NCBI GenBank assembly: GCA_945868195.1
Contig: CAMBLP010000056.1
Span: forward strand, 1 to 12,842
Direction: 5' to 3'
Source: Bordetella parapertussis
GTDB lineage: Bacteria > Pseudomonadota > Gammaproteobacteria > Burkholderiales > Burkholderiaceae_B
DNA length: 12,842 nucleotides
Numbering within the stretch: position 1 is the stretch's first letter; each line of letters starts with the position of its first letter. Under the pieces are notes generated by a model. The model was given only the letters and a program-made list of their open reading frames with translations. It searched no databases and was not told the origin of the DNA. Positions 1 through 7,215 of this stretch are shown here, one piece after another. A program made the translations under genes and the position numbers.

Positions 1-245
1 AGTACGGCCAGACGTACATTCGGATTGCGATGCACTTGGGCCAATACTTCGGCTGCGTCCGCCAACTGCGGGAGCGCACGGGGGGATACAAAAGACGTCG
101 CCTCGAAGCTGCGCACACCTGCGTCGATGAGCCCATTGATCGTCGCGACTTTGTTGGCCGTTGCAATGAACTCTGGCTCAGCCTGAAAACCATCACGGGT
201 TCCGACTTCGGTGACCGTCACAAATTTTTTGGATTGCTCTGACAT
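1..245 (-). CDS. Hydroxymethylglutaryl-CoA lyase family protein (N-terminal part; cut by window edge)
   Basis: The gene starts at the ATG at 245-243 and runs off the left edge after 81 codons. The visible N-terminus carries the entry strand of the HMGL-like TIM barrel: EVGTRDGFQ at residues 13-21, matching the EVGxRDGxQ metal and substrate motif (Arg17, Asp18), and a later SFEATSFVSP segment (Glu48, Pro55) typical of HMG-CoA lyases. The family cleaves HMG-CoA to acetyl-CoA and acetoacetate (leucine breakdown), and relatives cleave other 3-hydroxy-3-methylacyl-CoAs. The CoA-transferase gene lies 68 bases upstream on the same strand, which suggests an activate-then-cleave pair. The substrate cannot be settled because the C-terminal Cys loop lies outside the window. 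A purine-rich stretch about 8-12 bases before the ATG could serve as ribosome binding site. Confidence 0.85.
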   Translation of the reverse strand, partial: MSEQSKKFVTVTEVGTRDGFQAEPEFIATANKVATINGLIDAGVRSFEATSFVSPRALPQLADAAEVLAQVHRNPNVRLAV

Positions 246-276
246 GATGATTCTCGTAAGTTAAGTCAAGGAATGA

Positions 277-302
277 GGTCAAATAATGCGGTCGAATAAT
301 AT
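277..302. repeat. Imperfect tandem repeat, 13-base unit
   Basis: Two adjacent 13-base copies, at 277-289 and 290-302, share the form GGTCRAATAATRY and differ at three positions. They lie between the CoA-transferase stop and the lyase start. A second, perfect short tandem repeat follows directly at 301-322. No function is visible. Confidence 0.7.
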
Positions 303-322
303 TACACAATCTATTACACAAT
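301..322. repeat. Direct repeat of ATTACACAAT spanning the CoA-transferase stop codon
   Basis: The 10-base ATTACACAAT occurs at 301-310 and again at 313-322, a 12-base period. Read on the minus strand each copy gives ATT GTG TAA, that is Ile-Val-stop, so the last two codons and the stop of the CoA-transferase gene are duplicated in frame. This looks like a recent slippage duplication. Confidence 0.8.
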
Positions 323-1492
323 ACCACGGCTTTTAAGAGAGGCGATCGCGTCCAGACTCAAGCCCAGTTCACTCAGTACCGCTTCATTATCCACACCCAA
401 ATCTGGAGGTGGACGATGGATCAGGCAAGGCTCGTCCGAAAACTTGATCGGAAAACCCAACACATCTAGCCGACCGTGTTGAGGATGCTTTATCGTCAAG
501 CGCATCTGCTGATGTTGCGTCTGGGGATCATCAAATACCTCGCCGATATTGAGCACACGACCGCAGGGCACACCTGCTTCGTTGAGCTTTGCGATCCAGT
601 GCGCGATGGGTTTTTGTCGGACTTTTTCGTTCAAAGCCGCATTGATCGCCTCGCGATTCGCAAAGCGTAACGAATTGTTGGCAAACTCAGGACGCTCCCG
701 CAAATGCTCGAGATCGAGTGCGGCCAACAGTTTGAAATAAAACGTATCGTTACTCGGCGCGATCGCCACCTGGCCGTCCGAGGCCTCAAACAAGCCATAG
801 GGTGAAGCCAGCGCATGATCATTGCCTGTGCGCAACGGTAACTGACCTGTTGCGAAATAATTTGTCGCCAAAAAAGCCAACATACTTGTCAGGCCATCGG
901 TCAACGAGGTCGTGACCTCCTCGCCCTGCCCTGTACGCGCGCGCCTGACCAAGGCCGCCAAAATCCCCATCGCCGCATACGAGCCTGCGATCAGATCCGA
1001 GATCGGCGGCGCCGCCCGCATCGGGGGCTCACTGGCCGAACCATTCACGCTCATAAAGCCACTCATGGCTTGCGCGACAAAGTCAAAAGAGGGCCGATCC
1101 GCATACGGACCATCCAGACCAAAGCCTGTGACGTTACAACTCACCAAGTCCGGCTTGATCTGCGACAGCGCCTCGCGTCCAAAACCCATCTTGTCCATGA
1201 TGCCCGGACGATAGTTGTTCACCACCACATCTGCGGTCTTGAGCAACGCACGCAAAATGTCCTTGCCTTCAGGCGTACGTAAATCAAGCGTGATCGAACG
1301 TTTGTTGCGATTAAAGGATGCAAAGTAATAGGAGTAGCCATTAGGCGCCTCACCTTGCTGACGCACCGGGTCCCCACCCTTGGGGTCCTCAATCTTAATG
1401 ACCTCCGCACCCATATCGGCCAAAAACATCGTGCAAAACGGCCCAGACAAAATCCGTGTGAGGTCAATGACCCGGATACCTTGAAGCTGCAT
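314..1492 (-). CDS. CaiB/BaiF family CoA-transferase (class III)
   Basis: A 392-residue protein of normal length for class III CoA-transferases, which move CoA between carboxylic acids through an aspartyl-CoA intermediate. The N-terminus has the family's GIRVIDLTRILSGPFC start and the ADMGAEVIKIE Rossmann segment (about residues 25-36), followed by NRNKRSITLDL (61-71). Asp166 in ISDLIAGSYA sits where the catalytic Asp of formyl-CoA transferase lies. The start ATG at 1492-1490 is 23 bases after the lipA stop, so the gene is probably co-transcribed with the lipoate genes; the lyase gene follows. With an HMG-CoA-lyase relative downstream, candidate acceptors are 3-hydroxy-3-methylglutarate, glutarate or itaconate, as in the SUGCT group. 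That is inference: sequence in this family does not fix substrate. The stop codon lies in a duplicated stretch. Confidence 0.92.
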   Translation of the reverse strand: MQLQGIRVIDLTRILSGPFCTMFLADMGAEVIKIEDPKGGDPVRQQGEAPNGYSYYFASFNRNKRSITLDLRTPEGKDILRALLKTADVVVNNYRPGIMDKMGFGREALSQIKPDLVSCNVTGFGLDGPYADRPSFDFVAQAMSGFMSVNGSASEPPMRAAPPISDLIAGSYAAMGILAALVRRARTGQGEEVTTSLTDGLTSMLAFLATNYFATGQLPLRTGNDHALASPYGLFEASDGQVAIAPSNDTFYFKLLAALDLEHLRERPEFANNSLRFANREAINAALNEKVRQKPIAHWIAKLNEAGVPCGRVLNIGEVFDDPQTQHQQMRLTIKHPQHGRLDVLGFPIKFSDEPCLIHRPPPDLGVDNEAVLSELGLSLDAIASLKSRGIV

Positions 1493-1515
1493 AGTGTGCG
1501 TGTAGCCTTTGGTCT

Positions 1516-2514
1516 TTAGCCCGCTGCACTCAGACTCGCCGCATGCGCCTGCTCGTCCGCATGATACGAGGATCGGACCATCGCACCCACTGCCGCGTGA
1601 TGGAAACCCATCGCATTGGCTTCGCGTTCGAACATTTTGAACGTATCGGGATGCACGTAACGCAGCACCGGCAAGTGATGCTCGGAGGGCTGCAGGTACT
1701 GACCAATCGTCAACATTTCCACATCGTGCGCACGCAAGTCGCGCATGACCTGGAGGATTTCTTCGTCGGTCTCGCCCAGACCCAGCATCAGACCAGATTT
1801 AGTCGGTGTTTTGGGGTGACGCTTTTTAAATTCCTGAAGGAGCTTAAGCGAATGCATATAGTCCGAACCAGGGCGGGCTTGTTTGTACAAACGTGGCACT
1901 GTCTCAAGGTTGTGGTTCATCACATCGGGTGGACCGCCATCCAAAATCTCTAACGCGCGATCAAGACGACCGCGGAAATCAGGTACCAAGACCTCAATAC
2001 GTGTCTCAGGCGAGAGCTCGCGGACCTTTTGAATGCACTCTACAAAATGTCCCGCACCACCATCGCGCAGATCATCACGATCGACGGAGGTGATCACCAC
2101 ATAGGTCAGCTTGAGTGCTGCGATCGTACGCGCCAGATTGACCGGCTCGTTGACATCGAGAGGGTCGGGACGACCATGGCCGACATCACAAAACGGACAA
2201 CGTCGGGTGCACTTGTCACCCATGATCATAAAAGTCGCCGTGCCCTTACCAAAGCACTCGCCGATGTTGGGGCAGGAGGCTTCCTCGCACACGGTATGCA
2301 GATTGTGCTCGCGCAAAATGCGCTTGATGTCATAAAACCTGGAGCCTGCGGGTGCCGCCTTGACGCGGATCCAGTCCGGTTTTTTCAGACGCTCAGCCGC
2401 GACGACCTTGATTGGAATCCGCGAGGTCTTGGCCTGCGATTTCTGCTTTTGCGTCGCGTCATAAGGCGCTGCAGGTGTTGCGGCGACCGAGGTTTGTTCA
2501 GGTTGTGTGGACAT
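1516..2514 (-). CDS. lipA: Lipoyl synthase (radical SAM)
   Basis: LipA inserts two sulfur atoms into protein-bound octanoyl groups to form lipoate on pyruvate and 2-oxoglutarate dehydrogenase E2 subunits and on GcvH. The 332-residue protein shows both iron-sulfur motifs: the auxiliary cluster [12 protein letters not shown] (Cys76, 81, 87) and the radical SAM cluster CTRRCPFC (Cys102, 106, 109). Near the C-terminus RSSYHADEQ (from about residue 314) supplies the conserved serine ligand of the auxiliary cluster. The first 45 residues are a Gln/Ala/Lys-rich, poorly conserved tail common in betaproteobacteria. The ATG at 2514 is 51 bases downstream of the lipB stop; no good Shine-Dalgarno is seen before it. 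Product identity is close to certain. Confidence 0.97.
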   Translation of the reverse strand: MSTQPEQTSVAATPAAPYDATQKQKSQAKTSRIPIKVVAAERLKKPDWIRVKAAPAGSRFYDIKRILREHNLHTVCEEASCPNIGECFGKGTATFMIMGDKCTRRCPFCDVGHGRPDPLDVNEPVNLARTIAALKLTYVVITSVDRDDLRDGGAGHFVECIQKVRELSPETRIEVLVPDFRGRLDRALEILDGGPPDVMNHNLETVPRLYKQARPGSDYMHSLKLLQEFKKRHPKTPTKSGLMLGLGETDEEILQVMRDLRAHDVEMLTIGQYLQPSEHHLPVLRYVHPDTFKMFEREANAMGFHHAAVGAMVRSSYHADEQAHAASLSAAG

Positions 2515-2565
2515 AATGTACGTGGACGTTTGCGCCCAGCCGTTCAGTGACTGTGAATAGTCATT

Positions 2566-3216
2566 TTACCTGTTGGAAAGTGACAAACCGCAGTACCTTG
2601 TAATTTGTTGGGACAATGTTTGCGCAACCTCATTCCAACCCGCACTCACACCGTATTGCGCCATAGACACCGTCTGCAAACCCGCATAGCCACAGGGGTT
2701 AATGCCGTCAAACGGAGTCAAATCCATGTCGACATTGAGCGCCATGCCGTGATAGGTGCACCCATTGCGGACCTTGATGCCCAAGGCGGCGATTTTGGCG
2801 AGCTCAACGTCCGATTTTGCAGTACCCATCATAGGCACATATACCCCGGGCGCCCCTCCTTTACGACAAGCATCCTCGATGCCATAAAGCCTTAGCGTCT
2901 CGATCGTGGCCTCCTCGATCTGATGCACCATCGCCTTGATAAACCGTCCGGAACGTCTGAGATCCGCGAGGATATAGGCCATCACCTGGCCGGGACCGTG
3001 ATACGTCACCTGACCGCCTCGGTCCGTTTGTACAACTGGGATGTTGCCGGGATTGAGCAGATGCTCGGGCTTGCTGGCTTGACCAAGGGTATAGACAGGC
3101 TCGTGCTCGACGAGCCAGATTTCATCTGGGTTGTCTGGGGTGCGCGCTTCGGTAAAGGCTTGCATGGCACGCCAAACAGGCTCGTACGGCGTCGGACGCG
3201 GCCACATGCGACTCAA
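2566..3216 (-). CDS. lipB: Octanoyl-[acyl-carrier-protein]:protein N-octanoyltransferase
   Basis: LipB transfers octanoate from acyl carrier protein to a lysine of lipoyl domains, the step before LipA. The protein carries [16 protein letters not shown] (residues 31-46), [12 protein letters not shown] (66-77), the active-site Lys141 in [10 protein letters not shown], and the acyl-thioester Cys175 in GINPCGYAG. Length (213-216) matches the family. The start is uncertain: the longest version begins at a TTG (3216) and an in-frame ATG lies three codons later (3207) with a short GAG close upstream. The gene begins 10 bases after the DUF493 stop, the usual DUF493-lipB-lipA order of Gram-negative bacteria. 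Confidence 0.96.
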   Translation of the reverse strand: MSRMWPRPTPYEPVWRAMQAFTEARTPDNPDEIWLVEHEPVYTLGQASKPEHLLNPGNIPVVQTDRGGQVTYHGPGQVMAYILADLRRSGRFIKAMVHQIEEATIETLRLYGIEDACRKGGAPGVYVPMMGTAKSDVELAKIAALGIKVRNGCTYHGMALNVDMDLTPFDGINPCGYAGLQTVSMAQYGVSAGWNEVAQTLSQQITRYCGLSLSNR

Positions 3217-3226
3217 GATTGGCGGA

Positions 3227-3511
3227 TCACAGCACGATCGACACCATGGGGTGTCCGTGCAAGGCTTTATACAAGTTATCGAGTTGCTCGCGCGAGGTCG
3301 CGGTGACGGTAAAGGTCAGCCCCATGTAGTTGCCGCCCTTGCTCGGACGCATCTCGACCGTTGCCGGATCAAACGTCGGATCAAATTCGAGCACAAGCGC
3401 AGTCAAGACCTGAGCAAGCTCGGGGTTTTGCTTTCCCATCACTTTGATGGGAAAGGCACTCGGATACTCAATCAATGATTCGCTTTCAGGGATAGGCACG
3501 TTGGCTGCCAC
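3227..3511 (-). CDS. DUF493 (YbeD/UPF0250) family protein
   Basis: A 94-residue protein resembling E. coli YbeD, with [13 protein letters not shown] near residues 14-26, the [16 protein letters not shown] core and an end [15 protein letters not shown]. YbeD is a small ferredoxin-like alpha/beta domain of unknown role, almost always next to lipB. The start is unclear. No ATG is available; GTG at 3511 is used here, with GTG at 3499 and a TTG at codon 13 as alternatives, and none has a good Shine-Dalgarno. The reading frame is the same as that of dat upstream and is open from the dat stop (3530-3532) onward. Identity of the family is secure, its function is not known. Confidence 0.9.
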   Translation of the reverse strand: MAANVPIPESESLIEYPSAFPIKVMGKQNPELAQVLTALVLEFDPTFDPATVEMRPSKGGNYMGLTFTVTATSREQLDNLYKALHGHPMVSIVL

Positions 3512-3529
3512 CTCGATGACAAAAATGTA

Positions 3530-4414
3530 TTAAATCAACGCAGCGATACGTGCATCGTAGGCAGCGCGGAGTTTTTGATAGATCGGACCGGGCTTGCCTG
3601 CGCCGACCGCCTTGCCATCGAGTTCGACTACCGGCAAGATTTCACGTGTCGCAGACGACATCATCATCTCGTCCGCTTGACGAACCTCTTGCTCGGAGAC
3701 GACACGCAGCTCGAACGGGATGCCGGATTCTTTGCATAGCTCTTCAAACAAACCGTAGCGAATGCCTTCGAGCACCAAGTTGTCTTTTAAGGGTGCAATG
3801 ACCTTGCCGCCTTTGACAACCCAGATGTTGCAGGAAGCACCCTCGGTCAAGTTGCCATTACGGAACTGCACAACCTCGTCGACGCCTGCATCGACGGCGG
3901 CCTGCTTGGCCAGCACATTACCGAGCAAGGAAACAGATTTGATATCGCAATGCAACCAGCGCATGTCAGGAATGCTAACCAGCCGCACGCCTTTTTCACG
4001 TACGGCGGCGCTCGGTGGTGTCATCGGTGCGACCATGGCAAACACGGTCGGCTTGACCGCCGGCACGGGAAAGGCATGATCGCGCTTCGCCACGCCACGC
4101 GAGATCTGGATATAGACCATGCCAGTCGCTTCAGTTGTCTTGGACACAAGATCCTGGACTAATCCTACCCACTGCGGCTTTGTCATTGGCTGCTGAATAT
4201 GAAGCTTGGCCAGACTGCGCTCGAGGCGCGCTAGGTGCTGCTCCATACGGAAAGGCTTGCCGTGATAGATCGGCACCACCTCGTAGATCCCATCACCAAA
4301 AATAAAACCACGATCGAGCACCGAGATTTTGGCTTCGGACAAAGGTCCGAAAACACCATTCAAATACACAATCGGATCGCCTGAAATACCTTGAATCAAC
4401 ATATTCTGAACCAT
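3530..4414 (-). CDS. dat: Class IV aminotransferase, D-amino-acid transaminase type
   Basis: A 294-residue PLP enzyme of fold type IV. Features seen: VYLNGVFGPLSEAKISVLDRGFIFGDGIYE at the N-terminus (about 16-45, with the RGFIFGDGIYE substrate-pocket signature), the Schiff-base lysine Lys159 in HCDIKS, Glu191 in LTEGASCN that pairs with the PLP ring nitrogen, and SSATREILPV near the C-terminus. HCDIKS and the SSATREI end favour D-amino-acid transaminase (D-Ala plus 2-oxoglutarate to pyruvate and D-Glu) over branched-chain transaminase or aminodeoxychorismate lyase. It lies 40 bases after dacC, whose product releases D-Ala, so recycling of D-Ala fits. ATG 4414 is taken as start; ATG 4402 is a close alternative. 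The gap before it contains a 12-base palindrome, TCTTTTAAAAGA (4429-4440). Confidence 0.9.
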   Translation of the reverse strand: MVQNMLIQGISGDPIVYLNGVFGPLSEAKISVLDRGFIFGDGIYEVVPIYHGKPFRMEQHLARLERSLAKLHIQQPMTKPQWVGLVQDLVSKTTEATGMVYIQISRGVAKRDHAFPVPAVKPTVFAMVAPMTPPSAAVREKGVRLVSIPDMRWLHCDIKSVSLLGNVLAKQAAVDAGVDEVVQFRNGNLTEGASCNIWVVKGGKVIAPLKDNLVLEGIRYGLFEELCKESGIPFELRVVSEQEVRQADEMMMSSATREILPVVELDGKAVGAGKPGPIYQKLRAAYDARIAALI

Positions 4415-4454
4415 TTTTATCTATGCTCTCTTTTAAAAGAATCACTGAAGTTTT

Positions 4455-5771
4455 TTACTCAGGTTTTTTACGGAACCACAATTTCACAGAATCTACCGTG
4501 CGACCTACGAAGCCGGCGCGCTCAACAGGTTCCAGGACCAGCAATGGACGGGTCAACAGCATCTTGTTATCCAGCATTAGTGTCAGCGTGCCGACGCGCT
4601 CATTATTGGCCAGCGGAGCGAGTAAGGGGTCCGGGCGTTTGGCGATCGTCTTGACCTCGCCAGCCTTGCCACGCGGCACCGTTACCCACAACGGCTCGGA
4701 TACGCCAAGCTTGGTCGTGTCAACCTTGCCCTGCCAGACCTGAGCTTCGACCGCGGCGTGGGTCTGATCAAATAGTTTGACCGTTTCAAAATTCTGGAAG
4801 GTCCAATTCAATAACTTGAGGCTTTCCTCAGCGCGTGTCGCCATGCTGTCAGAGCCGACCAACACCGTGATCACGCGACGATCGCCGCGCTTGGCGGTCG
4901 CCACGAGACAATACCCTGCTGCATCCGTATGCCCGGTCTTCATGCCATCGACCGAAGGATCCGCCCACAACAAACGATTGCGATTGGATTGCTTAATCTT
5001 GTTGTAGGTAAACTCACGCAACGCATAGTACGGAAAATAAGTCGGATGATCATTGATCATCCGGCGCGCCAGCGTGGCCAAATCACGTACCGTCGTCAGA
5101 TGCTGCGGGTCAGGCAAGCCCGTTGTATTCATAAATACCGTATTCGTCAAGCCCATGCGACGGGCCTCTTCGTTCATGACTGAAACAAAGGCCGACTCGC
5201 TTCCCGAGACGGCCTCGGCCAAGGCAACAGACGCATCATTGCCTGACTGGATAATCACGCCCTTGAGCAGCTCATCAACCGTCACCGGTTTGCGAGGCTC
5301 GATAAACATGCGCGAACCTCGCGTTTTCCAGGCCAGCTGAGACACATTGGCCTGCTGTTCCAGAGACAGACGCTTTTCCTTGATGGCCGTAAACGCCACA
5401 TAGGCCGTCATAATCTTGGTCAATGAGGCGGGCTCGATTTTCATGTCGGGATTGGACGAAGCCACAATCTGACCGCTCGTCACATCCACGGTTATCCAGG
5501 CCTTGGCGGCAATCGCAGGGGCGGGCACGGTAGAGAGCTCGCCGACCTGAACAGGCGTAAGTACCGAAGGCGCTGTCGCGGCTAATGCTGCAGCAGAAGG
5601 GGCGGCGGGGGCTGCAGCAGCCGCAGCAGGGGGTGAAGGCTTTTCAGAGGATGCTTTTTGCGCCCAGACCGGCATGAGTGTCGACGCAATCACGAAGGCG
5701 AGCGTTACCACTGCAGCATTGGCGACCGGGGTGATGATGCGACGGGCGGCGCAAAGAGAGTGGTTAAGCAT
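4455..5771 (-). CDS. dacC: Serine-type D-alanyl-D-alanine carboxypeptidase (PBP5/6 family)
   Basis: A periplasmic, low-molecular-weight penicillin-binding protein that removes the terminal D-Ala from peptidoglycan pentapeptides. The signal sequence is about residues 1-37 with an Ala-rich hydrophobic core ending VWAQ, followed by an Ala/Pro/Ser-rich linker (about 39-72). The peptidase S11 motifs are in order: Ser116-Leu-Thr-Lys119 (SLTK), SGN at 176-178, and KTG at 278-280. A C-terminal PBP5 beta domain follows, and the last 20 residues (VGRTVDSVKLWFRKKPE) look amphipathic, as in PBP5 membrane anchors. At 438 residues it is longer than the roughly 400 usual, explained by the linker. A good -10 box lies upstream, so this is probably the first gene of the dac-dat-lip unit. 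The symbol could equally be dacA. Confidence 0.95.
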   Translation of the reverse strand: MLNHSLCAARRIITPVANAAVVTLAFVIASTLMPVWAQKASSEKPSPPAAAAAAPAAPSAAALAATAPSVLTPVQVGELSTVPAPAIAAKAWITVDVTSGQIVASSNPDMKIEPASLTKIMTAYVAFTAIKEKRLSLEQQANVSQLAWKTRGSRMFIEPRKPVTVDELLKGVIIQSGNDASVALAEAVSGSESAFVSVMNEEARRMGLTNTVFMNTTGLPDPQHLTTVRDLATLARRMINDHPTYFPYYALREFTYNKIKQSNRNRLLWADPSVDGMKTGHTDAAGYCLVATAKRGDRRVITVLVGSDSMATRAEESLKLLNWTFQNFETVKLFDQTHAAVEAQVWQGKVDTTKLGVSEPLWVTVPRGKAGEVKTIAKRPDPLLAPLANNERVGTLTLMLDNKMLLTRPLLVLEPVERAGFVGRTVDSVKLWFRKKPE

Positions 5772-5799
5772 AAGAGGTACTCACTGACATAAACAACCT

Positions 5800-5829
5800 A
5801 TTATAGGCATGACCATCCCACCCTGACCG
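5800..5829 (-). promoter_or_regulatory. Probable sigma-70 promoter for dacC
   Basis: On the minus strand a perfect -10 hexamer TATAAT (5805-5800) lies about 29 bases before the dacC ATG. An 18-base spacer separates it from CGGTCA (5829-5824), which matches TTGACA at three of six positions. The -10 sits in an 11-base palindrome, CCTATTATAGG (5798-5808). Inferred from sequence only. Confidence 0.55.
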
Positions 5830-5857
5830 CGACTGAAACGAAATTAATAAGGTCGTT

Positions 5858-6502
5858 TTACAAAGCTTTCAAACGCGTCTGAACGAGCTGGCGCAACACT
5901 AATAATTTTCCGTGGAAAAAATGTCCCGCTTCGGGGATCACGACAACCGGCATCCCCAACGGGCGCGCCCATTCCATGACTTCGGACAATGGCACCACCT
6001 CGTCAAGCTCACCATGAATCACCAAGGCATCCTCAGGCGCTTTGGCCTCGCTGTGACGAAAACGTAAAGCCGCCGAGCCTGTCAAAATAACAATTTTTGG
6101 CATATTTTTGCCGAGCTTATCCCACTGCGCATACAGTTGTACCCCGATTGAAGTACCAAAAGAAAAACCACCCAATACCCAAGGCTTGGCTGCAATCTCG
6201 GGATAGCGCGCACGAAACTGCTCAACCAAGGCTGCCATATCGAGCAACTCGCCCTTCCCGTGATCAAAATGCCCCCCTGAGGCACCGATGCCACGAAAAT
6301 TTGGACGTAAAGAGACCAAACCCTGTTGCACACAAGCACGTGAAAGTGTGGTGACTACCTTGTTATCACGCGTACCACCTTGCGAAGGGTTGGGATGCAA
6401 AATCAGCGCCCAGCCGGTCGGCTCGCCTTCAGGCCAGTCAATGGCGCAATCGATGAGACCAGCCAGGCCATCAAAGCTCGTATTTTCAGTGTGCGCAGGC
6501 AT
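5858..6502 (-). CDS. Alpha/beta hydrolase (COG2945-like)
   Basis: A 214-residue single-domain hydrolase with no signal peptide, hence cytoplasmic. It shows the oxyanion-side HPNPSQGGTRDNKVV segment (36-50), RPNFRGIGASGG (66-77), the nucleophile elbow GFSFG with Ser114, an acid Asp167 in HGELDEVVP and His194 in EAGHFFHGKL. This pattern, with HPxPxxGGxxxNKV and FNFRGxGxSxG, is that of small bacterial hydrolases often annotated as dienelactone-hydrolase-like or COG2945. The substrate is unknown; a carboxylesterase or thioesterase role is possible. It stands between the MCE operon (62 bases upstream) and dacC (86 bases downstream), on the same strand as both. It may be the last gene of the MCE transcript or have its own promoter; no clear promoter or Shine-Dalgarno is seen. 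Confidence 0.85.
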   Translation of the reverse strand: MPAHTENTSFDGLAGLIDCAIDWPEGEPTGWALILHPNPSQGGTRDNKVVTTLSRACVQQGLVSLRPNFRGIGASGGHFDHGKGELLDMAALVEQFRARYPEIAAKPWVLGGFSFGTSIGVQLYAQWDKLGKNMPKIVILTGSAALRFRHSEAKAPEDALVIHGELDEVVPLSEVMEWARPLGMPVVVIPEAGHFFHGKLLVLRQLVQTRLKAL

Positions 6503-6564
6503 ACATCAGTATGTGTTCAATTGATATTCATCATTGATCTAGTTATTGCGAGCCATCGTGGTGT

Positions 6565-7203
6565 CTAACGCTTGGCCGTTATGCGCAAACTGGTGACCCA
6601 CTGTGCCACTTGCTCGGCCGCCTGATCGGTTGCGACACGCAAAGCCATCGCCCCCCCGGGAGCATCTTGGGTTGTTGCGGGCACTTGGATATTGATCAAA
6701 CGCTGACTCACCACCTCGGATCCGCGCATGAGCACAGCCTGCAACGTCAGTTGTGCCTGACTCGACCCACCATCAACAGAAAACGTTTGCTCAAACCGCT
6801 GTAGATTGAGGCGCAGTTGAGGGACCTCCGTACTTATACTTTGCTGCAGCACCGCTCCCTGCAAGGACAGTCGATCGACGATGCGTTGAGTGACCAATCG
6901 CGCAGGCGGCGCGACCCACCGATAGGTTGCGTAGGCCTGGGGCTGTCCCAGATCACCCAACCGCCAGACCACCATTGTCTCAGTCAAAAGCGAGGCAGCA
7001 TTTGCAGGAGGTACAGCGATCGGTGGCATTGGCGCCAGGGCCGTCGCGCCCCCTGCGGAAGTGCCAACAGTGGCACTCGTCATCCCGCCCGCGCCCAAAT
7101 CTAGCTGCTTCGGCGCAGGTGCACTATCACCCAACGCGCACGCGGTCAAAAGACTCACAACACTCAACACAGTACCTAAACGCATCATCGTCAACATATT
7201 CAT
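6565..7203 (-). CDS. ABC-type transport auxiliary lipoprotein (PqiC/DUF330-like) of the MCE operon
   Basis: A 212-residue lipoprotein. The start is set at ATG 7203 because it follows the MCE-gene stop by 10 bases and is preceded by GAGGA at the right distance; the longer open frame upstream would bury the signal peptide behind 27 polar residues. The signal peptide ends in the lipobox LLTAC, with Cys22 lipidated; Ala at +2 predicts transfer to the outer membrane. After an Ala/Gly/Pro-rich linker (about 26-75) comes the domain typical of these proteins, with TMVVWRLGD, the YATYRWVAPPARLVTQRI segment and a C-terminal amphipathic helix (ALRVATDQAAEQVAQWV). Relatives (PqiC) anchor MCE assemblies at the outer membrane. 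A G7 tract on the coding strand (6657-6651) encodes APGGAM. Confidence 0.85.
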   Translation of the reverse strand: MNMLTMMRLGTVLSVVSLLTACALGDSAPAPKQLDLGAGGMTSATVGTSAGGATALAPMPPIAVPPANAASLLTETMVVWRLGDLGQPQAYATYRWVAPPARLVTQRIVDRLSLQGAVLQQSISTEVPQLRLNLQRFEQTFSVDGGSSQAQLTLQAVLMRGSEVVSQRLINIQVPATTQDAPGGAMALRVATDQAAEQVAQWVTSLRITAKR

Positions 7204-7210
7204 CTTGATA

Positions 7211-7215
7211 TCCTC
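7211..7215 (-). promoter_or_regulatory. Ribosome binding site deciding the lipoprotein start
   Basis: GAGGA on the minus strand, 7 bases before ATG 7203 and overlapping the MCE-gene stop codon TGA (7216-7214). It supports the short start and suggests translational coupling to the upstream gene. Confidence 0.75.

Noticed and set aside
912..1282. Plus-strand frames opposite the CoA-transferase gene
   Set aside because: Antisense shadows of a gene with clear family motifs; no domain or start signal.
1543..2550. Long plus-strand open frames opposite lipA (1543-1953 and 2029-2550)
   Set aside because: They run antisense to the certain lipA gene, have Arg/His-rich, low-similarity sequence and no ribosome binding site; they arise from codon bias of the real gene.
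4429..4440. 12-base palindrome TCTTTTAAAAGA between dacC and dat
   Set aside because: It is A/T-only in its core and too short to serve as a terminator; such sequences arise easily by chance in an AT-rich gap.
6518..6538. AT-rich stem-loop between the lipoprotein and hydrolase genes
   Set aside because: It has only an eight-pair A/T-rich stem with a bulge and no U-run, so it does not qualify as a terminator; an operator role cannot be supported.
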